This document shows, piece by piece, positions 42,917-52,260 of a stretch of 64,000 nucleotides of DNA. Made by a program: the position numbers and the translations under genes. Below the pieces are notes generated by a model. The model saw only the letters and a list, made by a program, of their open reading frames with translations. It was not told where the DNA came from and did not search any database. Source of the stretch: Gemmatimonadota bacterium (GTDB lineage Bacteria > Gemmatimonadota > Gemmatimonadetes > Gemmatimonadales > Gemmatimonadaceae); NCBI GenBank assembly GCA_025359135.1, contig JANYHJ010000175.1, positions 1 through 64,000 of the forward strand, in the 5' to 3' direction. How positions within the stretch are numbered: the first letter of the stretch is position 1; every line of letters begins with the position of its first letter.

Positions 42917-43585
42917 ATGCCCCGCGGTGATGATCTGGAGAAGGAGTTGCGGCTCTCTGAGCGTGATGATGAGAGCGACGAAACCGGCGGCGGGTACGGC
43001 GGCGGTCCCTCGTACGACGAAGAGGACGAAGAGGACGGCGGGTGGGCCCTGACCAAGGACCGCTCCGACGATCTCTGGGACTCGACGGACGATCTCGACG
43101 ACGACGAGGAGGAGGGGGCGGAGCGCCCCGCCGTTGTTGAGGAAGAGGAAGAGGAGATGGTTTTCGGCACGGCGCCGATGCCCAAGCCGAAGATCGCGAA
43201 GGCGTCGGCCGCGACGGCGCCTGGCGGCGACGCGAAGGCGGCACCCTCGAAGGGGGCGGCGCCCAAGGCGACGGCCGCGCCCGCCGCCAAGGCTGCGGCG
43301 GCGCCGAAGGTTGCGGCACCCAAGGCTGCGGCACCCAAGGCACCTGCTGCCAGCGCACCTGCTGCCAAGGTCGCTGCGGTCAAGCCGGCCAAGGCCGCAC
43401 CCAAGAAGGCTGTCAAGAAGCCGGCCAAGCCGAGCAAGGTTGCTGCCAAGAAGAAGACCAAGCCGGCCCCGCAGAGCGCCGCAAAGAAGTCCGCGAGGAA
43501 CGTCGTGAAGAACGTCGTGAAGAAGGCGGCCAAGCCAGCGAAGAAGTCGCCGGCCAAGGGCAAGAAGACCGCCAAGAAGAAGTAG
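42917..43585 (+). CDS. Histone H1-like basic protein with acidic N-terminal region
   Basis: GGGAGG lies 3 nt before the ATG at 42917; a GTG at 42887 in frame has no such site. The first 80 residues are strongly acidic (EDEEDGG, DDLDDDEEEGAE, EEEEEEM). Residues 95-222 are Ala/Lys/Pro repeats such as AAPKAAAPKAPAA and KKAVKKPAKPSKVAAKKK, ending GKKTAKKK. The basic part resembles bacterial H1-like DNA-binding proteins (for example HctA or AlgP-type tails). The acidic segment could mask it or bind partners. A role in nucleoid organisation is likely but unproven. Confidence 0.85.
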   Translation: MPRGDDLEKELRLSERDDESDETGGGYGGGPSYDEEDEEDGGWALTKDRSDDLWDSTDDLDDDEEEGAERPAVVEEEEEEMVFGTAPMPKPKIAKASAATAPGGDAKAAPSKGAAPKATAAPAAKAAAAPKVAAPKAAAPKAPAASAPAAKVAAVKPAKAAPKKAVKKPAKPSKVAAKKKTKPAPQSAAKKSARNVVKNVVKKAAKPAKKSPAKGKKTAKKK

Positions 43586-43669
43586 GAGATCGCCGCCAGC
43601 TTCGTGCTGCGCACCGCGGCGGTGTCCCGACTTGGGGCGCCGTCGTTCGTGTCTCCGCGCGGGGCGTGG

Positions 43670-43675
43670 TAGCTT
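43670..43675 (+). promoter_or_regulatory. -10 element for leaderless PAS-GAF kinase gene
   Basis: TAGCTT ends 6 nt before the ATG at 43682, in the same spacing and sequence as before the deoxynucleoside kinase gene at 18009. Confidence 0.55.
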
Positions 43676-43681
43676 TCGGCC

Positions 43682-45169
43682 ATGGCCGTCGTGGAACGGC
43701 GGATCCTGGACGCCCTCCCGTTCACGATCTACGCCGTGGACCTGGAGGGACGCATCACCCATGTGAACCTGTCGTGGGGTGAGTTTGCGTGCGACAACGG
43801 CGCGCCGGGTCTGGCCGCTGAGGAGAACGTGCGCGGCATTTCCGTGTGGGATGCCTTGCCCGATCGCGGCGCCAAGGAACAGGTCGAGAACGCGATGGCC
43901 TTGCTCACCGCCGGCAAGATGCCACACGTGCGCTGGGAGTTTCCGTGCTCGTCGCCGGAAGAGGAGCGCGTCTTCCTGATGCAGATCTCGCCGCTCCGCG
44001 ACGGCGACGCGATCACCGGCTACGTCTTCTCGACCACGGACATCACGCCGAGCCACCAGTCGCGCGAGGCCCTCATCGACACCGGCATCGCGCTCTCGCG
44101 CACGCTGGACCTCGAGCGCGTCTACCTCGAGGTGGGCCAGCAGGCGCGACGCGCGACGCGCGCCACCTCGTTCGCGCTTGCGCTCGCCGACCCCGACACG
44201 TCGCAGTTGCGCCTCGTCTTCCGCGCCGGCTTCAGCGGCACCGACGAATCGGTGGAGCACATGCTCACGGGCGTCTGGCTCAAGGCGCTCGCCAACGATC
44301 GTCCGACCGTGACCCACGAGGCCGATCACACCATCATCGTCGCCCCGATGACCTCGGCCGAGGGCGTCGTCGGCACCATGACCGTCGCGATGCGACGCGA
44401 AGAGATGCCACACCGGCTCGAGGCCGCCGAACGGGTGCTCGACACGCTCGCCGCGCAGACCGCCGCGTCGATCGAGCGCGCCTGGCTGGTCAAGCGCGTC
44501 GAGCAGAAGCGACGGCTCGAGGCGATTGGTGAAGTGGCCGCCGGCGTCGCACATGAATTGCGCAATCCGCTCTTCGGCATCTCCTCCGCCGCGCAGCTGC
44601 TGCGCTTCCGCACGGGTGAAGATCCCGTCGTCGAGAAAAACGTGGGACGCATCCTGCGCGAGGTCGATCGCCTCAACCGCATGGTCGGATCGCTGCTCGA
44701 TTACGGTCGCCCGCACACCCCCGTGCTCGCGCCAAACGATCCCGACCTCGTCTGGGACGACGTCTTCGAGGGACAGCGCGGTCGCCTCGAGACCAAGGGG
44801 CTCACGCTGGTGCGCACTCGCGCGTCGCCCGCAATGAGCTGCCGCCTCGATGCCGAGCAATTCGCGCAGGTCTGCAGCAACATCCTCGTCAACGCGTGCG
44901 ACGCGGCCTCCGAGGGAAGCACCCTCACCCTGTCCAGCAGCCCGCACCAGGGCGGCTGGCGCTGTCGCCTGCACAACGGGGGCGCGGCCATTCCGGATGA
45001 CGTGCTCGCGCGCGTGTTCGAGCTGTTCTTCTCCACCAAGACCGGGGGCACCGGCATCGGACTCGCCCTCTGCCAGCGCATCATGGACGAGCACCACGGC
45101 GACATCAGCCTCGAGAGCACGCCCGAGACCGGCACCACGGTGACGGTGACCCTCCCCGTCCTCGACTGA
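43682..45169 (+). CDS. PAS-GAF sensor histidine kinase (NtrB/AtoS type)
   Basis: 495 residues without membrane helices. An N-terminal PAS domain (about 8-120, FTIYAVDLEGRITHVNLSW) is followed by a GAF domain (about 135-275). The kinase core has AIGEVAAGVAHELRNPLFGI with the phospho-acceptor His near 293, the N box VCSNILVNACDAAS, and FELFFSTKTGGTGIGLALC. The G1 box HNGGAAIPDD lacks the usual Asp, as in some NtrB-like kinases. The sigma-54-type regulator begins 6 bp after its stop, so the two form a cognate pair. Confidence 0.92.
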   Translation: MAVVERRILDALPFTIYAVDLEGRITHVNLSWGEFACDNGAPGLAAEENVRGISVWDALPDRGAKEQVENAMALLTAGKMPHVRWEFPCSSPEEERVFLMQISPLRDGDAITGYVFSTTDITPSHQSREALIDTGIALSRTLDLERVYLEVGQQARRATRATSFALALADPDTSQLRLVFRAGFSGTDESVEHMLTGVWLKALANDRPTVTHEADHTIIVAPMTSAEGVVGTMTVAMRREEMPHRLEAAERVLDTLAAQTAASIERAWLVKRVEQKRRLEAIGEVAAGVAHELRNPLFGISSAAQLLRFRTGEDPVVEKNVGRILREVDRLNRMVGSLLDYGRPHTPVLAPNDPDLVWDDVFEGQRGRLETKGLTLVRTRASPAMSCRLDAEQFAQVCSNILVNACDAASEGSTLTLSSSPHQGGWRCRLHNGGAAIPDDVLARVFELFFSTKTGGTGIGLALCQRIMDEHHGDISLESTPETGTTVTVTLPVLD

Positions 45170-45175
45170 GCGCGC

Positions 45176-46504
<1,329 letters not shown>

Positions 46505-46510
<6 letters not shown>

Positions 46511-46574
46511 CCGATTATCGGTGTCCGAATACTGGTCTATTGCTTCAGCCTAAATGACCTGATATCGGACAGTC
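46505..46574. repeat. Pair of 17-bp direct repeats upstream of the single-domain receiver gene
   Basis: AAATGACCGATTATCGG (46505-46521) and AAATGACCTGATATCGG (46552-46568) agree at 14 of 17 positions and are 47 bp apart. The first contains the perfect palindrome CCGAT-T-ATCGG and overlaps the stop of the NtrC-type gene. TGTCCGA (46522-46528) and TCGGACA (46565-46571) form an additional inverted repeat across the pair. They lie 100-170 bp upstream of the receiver gene, a distance suited to activator sites. An AT-rich stretch at about 46600-46630 may hold its promoter. Confidence 0.5.
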
Positions 46575-46671
46575 ATTGTGCCCGTGTCGTGGGCTGAGAC
46601 TTTGTAAATTGTTGTAAGATATAGATATACGGACGGTGGATTGACGGGCACGGATTTCGCGTGCGGTGGGG

Positions 46672-47106
46672 ATGTCTCCAACCTCACCTCTCGTGACCGA
46701 AGTGCATCAGCGGAACGTCCTCATTGTCGAAGATGAGCAGGGAATTCGGGACATTCTCGCCGAGCTGTTTGACACGGCGACGTCGCGCGTGTCCACGGCG
46801 GCGACGCTCGAGGAAGCAAAGGGGTTCCTCACCCGCGAAACCTTCAACCTGATCGTCACCGACATCCGTCTGGGCGCGCGCCGCGACGGTGGACTGCAGG
46901 TGATGGCGGCGGGCGGCTTGCTCTCGCCCGACGCGACGGTCATCGTGCTCACCGCCTATCCGGACGACGACAATCGGCACGCTTCGCTTCGCCTCGGCGC
47001 CACCCATTTCCTCGGGAAGCCGGTGGACCTCGCGACGATCGCGTCCGTCGCCAAGCTGGCCGGCGTCATGACTTCGATTGAACCCAAATCCGACGCGGCG
47101 ACTTGA
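46672..47106 (+). CDS. Single-domain response regulator (receiver only)
   Basis: 144 residues from the ATG at 46672; a GTG at 46666 is in frame. The receiver fold is complete: NVLIVEDEQGIRDILAEL, phospho-acceptor Asp in LIVTDIRLG, Thr in VIVLTAY and Lys in HFLGKPVDL. Nothing follows the receiver, so it may relay phosphate or regulate by protein contact. Low-GC upstream sequence with direct repeats suggests separate regulation from the preceding kinase-regulator pair. Confidence 0.9.
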   Translation: MSPTSPLVTEVHQRNVLIVEDEQGIRDILAELFDTATSRVSTAATLEEAKGFLTRETFNLIVTDIRLGARRDGGLQVMAAGGLLSPDATVIVLTAYPDDDNRHASLRLGATHFLGKPVDLATIASVAKLAGVMTSIEPKSDAAT

Positions 47107-47215
47107 TCGCGGATGCCATCACGGCTCGCGCCGCGACTCGCTGAGCACCGGCGAGCGGATCGGAGCTGACCGCTGCCGGTACTGGCGCGATGCTGCGCGG
47201 GGTCCGATTCGGCGT

Positions 47216-47221
47216 TAGCTT
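47216..47221 (+). promoter_or_regulatory. -10 element for leaderless MerR-like gene
   Basis: TAGCTT ends 6 nt before the second of two adjacent ATG codons (47225 and 47228), which favours 47228 as the start. Confidence 0.55.
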
Positions 47222-47227
47222 CGCATG

Positions 47228-47770
47228 ATGGCCGAGAATCCCGTCACCCTGCTGCGCGCCCACGCCAGGCAGGCGCCGTGGAATGCGCGCGGCCTCGCCG
47301 CATACGCGTCCGGCCTGGCCGACGCCGCCGGAGTCCGTCCCACGAACGCCGTCGCACGGGCTGCGCCGAGCATGCGCGCCGTCCGCTTCTACATCTCGAG
47401 CGGTCTGCTCGACCGCCCTGATGGCGCCGGCACTGCGGCCACCTACGGCTACAAGCACCTGATCCAGCTGCTCGCCATCAAGATCCGCCAGCGGGAGGGG
47501 CAGACGCTCGACACGATCCGGAAGGAGATGGTCGTGACGACGGGCGACGCGCTCGAGCGTCGCGTAGCGACCGCACTCGCGCCGGTTCTCGGCGCGGCAC
47601 CCCTTCCCGCGACCGCCGATGAGGGCGTGCTCGGCGCGCCGTGGCGGCGTGCGCAAGTAGCCGACGGCATCGAGCTGCATGTGCGTGCCGATTCACCCGC
47701 GGCTCGCGATGACGTGCTCGCCGTGGTGCGGGATGCCATTCGCGGCGCCCTCGGCCAACTGTCGGGATAG
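47228..47770 (+). CDS. MerR-family-like DNA-binding protein
   Basis: 180 residues. The segment PSMRAVRFYISSGLLDRPDG followed by YGYKHLIQLLAIKIRQREG matches the winged helix of MerR regulators, with RxYxxxGLL and the second helix intact. It is preceded by an unusually long N-terminus of about 45 residues. The C-terminal part has no effector cysteines. It is directly followed (2 bp) by an SDR gene and then by the RepA-like gene, suggesting a common transcript. Confidence 0.78.
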   Translation: MAENPVTLLRAHARQAPWNARGLAAYASGLADAAGVRPTNAVARAAPSMRAVRFYISSGLLDRPDGAGTAATYGYKHLIQLLAIKIRQREGQTLDTIRKEMVVTTGDALERRVATALAPVLGAAPLPATADEGVLGAPWRRAQVADGIELHVRADSPAARDDVLAVVRDAIRGALGQLSG

Positions 47771-47772
47771 AG

Positions 47773-48465
47773 ATGGGCGACCTTCGCACCATCGTGCTCA
47801 CCGGCGTTGGTCGGCCAGGTCAGGTTGGCGAGGCCGTCGCCCAATCTTTCGCGACGCCCGGTACGGTGCTGCATCTCGTCGACCGAGATCCCTCGGTGGC
47901 CGATCGTGCGCGCGAACTCGCGGGCCGCGGCGCCACCGTGCACGCCCACGTGGCTGATCTCACCGACGGCGCGGCGGTGCGCGCCGTGGCGACGGCCGTC
48001 GGCGCACGCGCGGACGCCCTCATCCACATGGCCGGCGGGTTCGCCATGAGCGGGCCGGTGATCGGCGCGGACATCGAGGTCATGCGCCGACAGCTCGCCA
48101 TCTCCCTGGAAACCGCCTTCGTGGCCACGCAGGCCTTCCTGCCGGCATTGCGGGCCGCGCAGGGCGCGATCGTGTACTTCGGCGCCGCCTCCGTGCTCGA
48201 GGGCGGCTCGGCGAAGAACATGAGCGGCTACGCCGCGTCCAAGGCGGCGCTGCTCGCGTTCATGCGCACGGTCGCGCAGGAGGAGCGGGAGTTCGGCGTG
48301 CGCGCCAACGCGGTGGCGCCGACCGCGATCCGCACGGCGGCCAACGAGTCGGGTATGGGCTCGACGTTCGACTACGTCGAACGCGAGGAGGTGGCCTCCA
48401 CGGTGGCTTGGCTTGTCAGTCCTGCCGCCGGGGCGATCACCGGGCAAGTGGTCCGGCTCGGATGA
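47773..48465 (+). CDS. SDR-family oxidoreductase
   Basis: 230 residues with the SDR fold. The cofactor loop is VLTGVGRPGQVGEAVAQ, less standard than TGxxxGIG. ADALIHMAGGFAMSG replaces the usual NNAG region, and SGYAASKAALLAFMRT provides the catalytic Tyr and Lys. NAVAPTAIRTAANE and a C-terminal ITGQVVRLG complete the pattern. It lies 2 bp after the MerR-like gene. The substrate is unknown. Confidence 0.87.
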   Translation: MGDLRTIVLTGVGRPGQVGEAVAQSFATPGTVLHLVDRDPSVADRARELAGRGATVHAHVADLTDGAAVRAVATAVGARADALIHMAGGFAMSGPVIGADIEVMRRQLAISLETAFVATQAFLPALRAAQGAIVYFGAASVLEGGSAKNMSGYAASKAALLAFMRTVAQEEREFGVRANAVAPTAIRTAANESGMGSTFDYVEREEVASTVAWLVSPAAGAITGQVVRLG

Positions 48466-48505
48466 GGCGGCGTCACGCGCGCACGCCCAAGCGCGGGGCC
48501 GCGAC

Positions 48506-49363
48506 ATGACGCTCGCCGAGCGCCGCCGCGCGATGGTCCGCACCATCCGCCTCGATCGGGCACTCGAGGGGCTGCCCCTCTTCCGCCTCAGCGATTCGGC
48601 CGAGGAGGGCGCTATCGTGTGGGAGGAGGGCGACGGCGTGCGCTGGCGCGTGCTGCCGGCCCCGGGCGACCGCTTGCCGGGCACGTTCGATCAGGATGTC
48701 TACGTCGAGCTGATGCACCGTTGGCACGACGCCGGCTCGCCCGAGGACGGTGTGGTGCACTTCACGCTGCACGACTTCCTGCGGTCGATGGGCCGACGCG
48801 CCGATGGACGCACGTACGAACTGCTGCGCTCCGCGCTCGCGCGCCTCGAGCGCACGATCCTCGAATCGCAGCAGGCGTACTACGACGCGGCGAATGCGAC
48901 CCCGCTGGATGGGCGTTTCACGATCCTCACGTCGATCGTGATCGATCGCCGTCGCGCGGGAGACCGCGACCAGTTCTCGCTCTTTCCGGCGCTGCCCGCG
49001 GGGGAGCCGGGCGACGCCCGCGTCACCATCGGTCCGATGCTGCGCAGCAACATCATGACGGGGCACCACGTGACGCTCAACGTGCAGACGTACAAGGCGC
49101 TCCCCTCGCCCGTGGCGCGCCGACTGTTCCGACTACTGGAGCTCATCCGCGAGCAGGGCGATACTCAGTGGAAGCTCCCGCTCGACAAGCTGGCCGCCTT
49201 GCTTCCTCTCACGCAGCGCTATCCCTCGCACCTCACGCGGGTGCTGCAACCCGCGCACGAGATGCTGCTCACGGCTGGGCTCGTGAAGCAGGCAACCATC
49301 CGCCAGTCGAAGCGTGTCTGGGTGGCTGAGTACGTGGTCACGCCGCGCGCGCTGTCGTCCTGA
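48506..49363 (+). CDS. RepA-like replication initiator protein
   Basis: 285 residues from the ATG at 48506. LEGLPLFRLSD, then GTFDQDVYVELM, FTLHDFLRSMGRRADGRTYE and ARLERTILESQQAYY match the first winged helix of the plasmid initiator family RPA. ALPSPVARRLFRLLELIRE and LPLDKLAALLPLTQRYPSHL correspond to the second. Such proteins normally start replication of plasmids by binding iterons; no iterons, parA or parB are visible nearby. The neighbours are chromosomal in character, so it may be a domesticated initiator or a DNA-binding regulator. Confidence 0.7.
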   Translation: MTLAERRRAMVRTIRLDRALEGLPLFRLSDSAEEGAIVWEEGDGVRWRVLPAPGDRLPGTFDQDVYVELMHRWHDAGSPEDGVVHFTLHDFLRSMGRRADGRTYELLRSALARLERTILESQQAYYDAANATPLDGRFTILTSIVIDRRRAGDRDQFSLFPALPAGEPGDARVTIGPMLRSNIMTGHHVTLNVQTYKALPSPVARRLFRLLELIREQGDTQWKLPLDKLAALLPLTQRYPSHLTRVLQPAHEMLLTAGLVKQATIRQSKRVWVAEYVVTPRALSS

Positions 49364-49536
49364 GCGGAGCGGTACATGCGCCTGTTCGTTTGACCGGCGC
49401 GTCCGCGCCAAGGCGCACCTTTATCTCAGTCGTAGTGATGCGGCGCACGTTCCCGTGCACCCGGAAGCGGAACACTCCACCGTCTCGCCGCGTAGTGGAA
49501 TAGATTCAGTCGTCTCTCTCAGGCCCCGGATCCGCC

Positions 49537-51117
49537 ATGCGCCGCAAGCCACTCGCCATCGCCGGCATTGTCGCTCTTCCGCTGCTCGCCGGCGGATTCT
49601 TCTTGCAGGCGCGCGAATCGCGTGACGGTGCGCAGCTCTTCGGCGAAGTCTATCAACTCGTCAATGAGCGCTTTGTCGACACGGTCGGCGCCGGTGCGCT
49701 CTACGAAAGAGCCGCGCGCGGACTCGTGAAGGAACTGCAGGATCCATACAGCGAGTTGCTCTCGCCCAAGGACCTTGCACTGTTCCAGCGCAACACGGGC
49801 GGCAAGTACGGCGGCGTGGGCATGCAGATCGAGGACCAGCAGGGTCAGGTCACCGTGAGCCGCGTCTTTCCGGGCACGCCGGCCGAGGCCGCGGGCATCA
49901 CCGAGGGCGACCGCATCATCATGGTGGACACCTCGTCCACGCGCGGCTGGAAGCTCAATCAGGTCTCGGAGCGCCTGCTCGGCACACCGGGCACCAAGGT
50001 GAGCGCGAAGTTTGCGCGCGCCGGCGTCAGCGAGCCGATTGCGGCCACATTCACGCGCGCCATCATCAAGATTCCCAGCATCCCGTACGCGATCACCTTC
50101 GACGGGAAGATCGGCTACATCCCGATGCAGCAGTTCAACGAGTCCACTGCATCGGACATGGCCAAGGCCCTGCAGAAGTTCTCGATCGAGGGCGCCAAGG
50201 GGCTCATTCTGGACCTGCGCGGCAATCCCGGCGGCTACCTCGACCAAGCACTCGCCGTGAGCAACATGTTCATCGCGCAGGGCCAGGAGATCGCGTCGGT
50301 GCGCGGCCGCGAGGCGGAACAGCGCTACAAGGCGGAGCGTCGCCCGCTGGCGCCGACGATTCCGATGGTGATCCTCACGGACGGCTACACCGCGTCGGCC
50401 TCGGAGATCGTGGCGGGTGCGCTCCAGGACCACGACCGCGCCGTCATCCTCGGCACGACGTCGTTCGGCAAGGGGCTCGTGCAGACGGTGTACAACCTCG
50501 ACGGCGGTTGGGCGCTCAAGATGACCACGGGCAAGTGGTTCACGCCGAGCGGCCGCACGATCCAGAAGGAGCGCAAGTTGCTCGCCGACGGCCGCTTCGT
50601 GGAGACGCATCCCGATTCGCTCGAGAGCGATTCGGCGCGCAAGGCGCGTCCCGCGTTCAAGTCCGATGCTGGCCGGGTGGTCTTCGGCGGCGGCGCCGTG
50701 ACGCCCGACCTGATCATCCGCCCGGACACGTTCACGACAGTGGAGCAGTCGTTCATCAGGACGATCGCGCCGAAGTCGCAGGAGATCTACATCCAGCTCT
50801 ATGAATTCGCGCTCGGCCAGCGGGGCAAGGTCACGGCCGACTTCCAGGTGACGCCGGCGTGGCGTGATTCGCTGTTCCGCCGCATCACCGCGGCCGGCGT
50901 CAAGGTCGAGCGTCCGATGTACGACCACGCGTCCAAGTACGTCGACCGCCTGATCGAGAACCGGGTCGCTCGCTTCGCCTTCGGTGATTCCACCGCCAAG
51001 CGTCGTGACATCGACGACGACGTGCAGCTGCGTCGCGCGCTCGAGATCCTTCGCAAGGGTCAGTCGCAGAAGGAACTCTTCGCCATTGCTGCGCGCGCTG
51101 CCACCAGCAACCAGTAG
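49537..51117 (+). CDS. S41-family C-terminal processing protease (CtpA-like)
   Basis: 526 residues with an N-terminal signal or anchor (LAIAGIVALPLLAGGFFL). A PDZ domain covers about 85-165 (GGVGMQIEDQQGQVTVSRVF, GITEGDRIIMVD). The protease core has GLILDLRGNPGGYLDQAL, the catalytic Ser in DGYTASASEIVAGAL near 290 and the catalytic Lys in TTSFGKGLVQTVYN near 310. A long C-terminal region of about 150 residues is typical of envelope Ctp proteases. It probably trims periplasmic or outer-membrane proteins. TAGATT at 49501-49506 may be its -10 element. Confidence 0.94.
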   Translation: MRRKPLAIAGIVALPLLAGGFFLQARESRDGAQLFGEVYQLVNERFVDTVGAGALYERAARGLVKELQDPYSELLSPKDLALFQRNTGGKYGGVGMQIEDQQGQVTVSRVFPGTPAEAAGITEGDRIIMVDTSSTRGWKLNQVSERLLGTPGTKVSAKFARAGVSEPIAATFTRAIIKIPSIPYAITFDGKIGYIPMQQFNESTASDMAKALQKFSIEGAKGLILDLRGNPGGYLDQALAVSNMFIAQGQEIASVRGREAEQRYKAERRPLAPTIPMVILTDGYTASASEIVAGALQDHDRAVILGTTSFGKGLVQTVYNLDGGWALKMTTGKWFTPSGRTIQKERKLLADGRFVETHPDSLESDSARKARPAFKSDAGRVVFGGGAVTPDLIIRPDTFTTVEQSFIRTIAPKSQEIYIQLYEFALGQRGKVTADFQVTPAWRDSLFRRITAAGVKVERPMYDHASKYVDRLIENRVARFAFGDSTAKRRDIDDDVQLRRALEILRKGQSQKELFAIAARAATSNQ

Positions 51118-51164
51118 TTTCCCCCACGTTCATCGCGCCGCCCCGATCGGGGCGGCTGGACCAC

Positions 51165-52232
51165 ATGATCCTTCGCTCCGTAGTCGCCGCCGCGCTCGTC
51201 GCGGCGGTGCCGTTTGGCCCCCTGCGCGCGCAGGCCGCGCGACCGCTCCCACGCCCCGTCCCGTCCGATTCCGGCGAGCGCCACTTCCGGAAGATCACGC
51301 AGCTCACCGACGGCGGCGAGAACGCGGAAGCGTACTTCAGTCACGACGGCAAGTGGCTGACGTTCCAGAGCACGCGCGATGGTCGCACCTGTGACCAGCA
51401 ATACGTGATGCAGCTGGCCACGGCGAAGACGACGCGCATCTCGACGGGGCAGGGCAAGACGACGTGCGGCTATTTCTTGCCGGGAGACAAGCGGCTCTTC
51501 TTCGGCTCGTCGCACGCGGTGGACACGGCCTGCGCGCCCAAGCCCGACCCGAGCAAGGGCTACGTGTGGCGCCTCGATCCCTACGACATCTACTTCGCCA
51601 ACCGCGACGGGTCGGGGCTCACGCGCCTCACGAACTACGGCGTGTACACGGCCGAGGGCGTGCTTTCGCCGGATGGCAAGCGGATCGTGTTCACGTCGCT
51701 CAAGGACGGCGACTTGGACATCTACACGATGAACGTGGACGGCACCGACATCAAGCGACTCACGTACCAGCCGGGCTATGACGGTGGGCCGTGGTGGTCG
51801 CCTGACGGCAAGCAGATCGTCTATCGCGCCTGGCACTACCCCGCGTCGGATTCAGCCGGCCTGCACACCTACCAGGATCTTCTCAAGCAAGGCCTCGTGC
51901 GTCCCGGCAAGATGGAGCTGTGGGTGATGGACGCCGACGGCGGCAACCAGCGACAGATCACCAACCTGGGCGGCGCGAACTTCGGGCCCTCGTGGGCGCC
52001 CGGCGGCAAGCAGATCGTGTTCTCGAGCAACTACAAGAATCCGCGGTCGCGCAACTTCGACCTCTTTCTCGTCAACCTCGACGGTAGCGGGCTCGAGCAG
52101 CTGACGTACAACAAGGATTTCGACGGCTTCCCGATGTTCAGCCCGGACGGGAAGAAGATCGTCTGGGCGAGCAACCGGCACGACACGAAGGAAGGCGAGA
52201 CGAACTTGTTCATCGCGGAGTGGGTGCCGTAG
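51165..52232 (+). CDS. Exported TolB-like PD40 beta-propeller protein
   Basis: 355 residues with a signal peptide (SVVAAALVAAVPFGPLRAQ). At least five PD40 repeats are visible as phrases like FSHDGKWLTFQSTRDG, LSPDGKRIVFTSLKDGD, WSPDGKQIVYRAWH, WAPGGKQIVFSSN and FSPDGKKIVWASNRH. These form a six- or seven-bladed propeller in the periplasm, as in TolB or the propeller of S9 peptidases, but no catalytic domain is attached. It follows the protease gene by 47 bp on the same strand. Confidence 0.9.
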   Translation: MILRSVVAAALVAAVPFGPLRAQAARPLPRPVPSDSGERHFRKITQLTDGGENAEAYFSHDGKWLTFQSTRDGRTCDQQYVMQLATAKTTRISTGQGKTTCGYFLPGDKRLFFGSSHAVDTACAPKPDPSKGYVWRLDPYDIYFANRDGSGLTRLTNYGVYTAEGVLSPDGKRIVFTSLKDGDLDIYTMNVDGTDIKRLTYQPGYDGGPWWSPDGKQIVYRAWHYPASDSAGLHTYQDLLKQGLVRPGKMELWVMDADGGNQRQITNLGGANFGPSWAPGGKQIVFSSNYKNPRSRNFDLFLVNLDGSGLEQLTYNKDFDGFPMFSPDGKKIVWASNRHDTKEGETNLFIAEWVP

Positions 52233-52260
52233 GCGCCGTGCGCAACCAGCGGCTGCTCGC

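Noticed and set aside
46511-46671. Possible sigma-54 promoter next to the NtrC-type gene
   Set aside because: No GG-N10-GC pair with TGGCAC/TTGC context was found; the nearest match TGGTCTATTGC has the wrong spacing.
49390-49430. GGCGC/GCGCC hairpin upstream of the protease gene as terminator
   Set aside because: Only a 5-bp stem, and the T residues are too far away.
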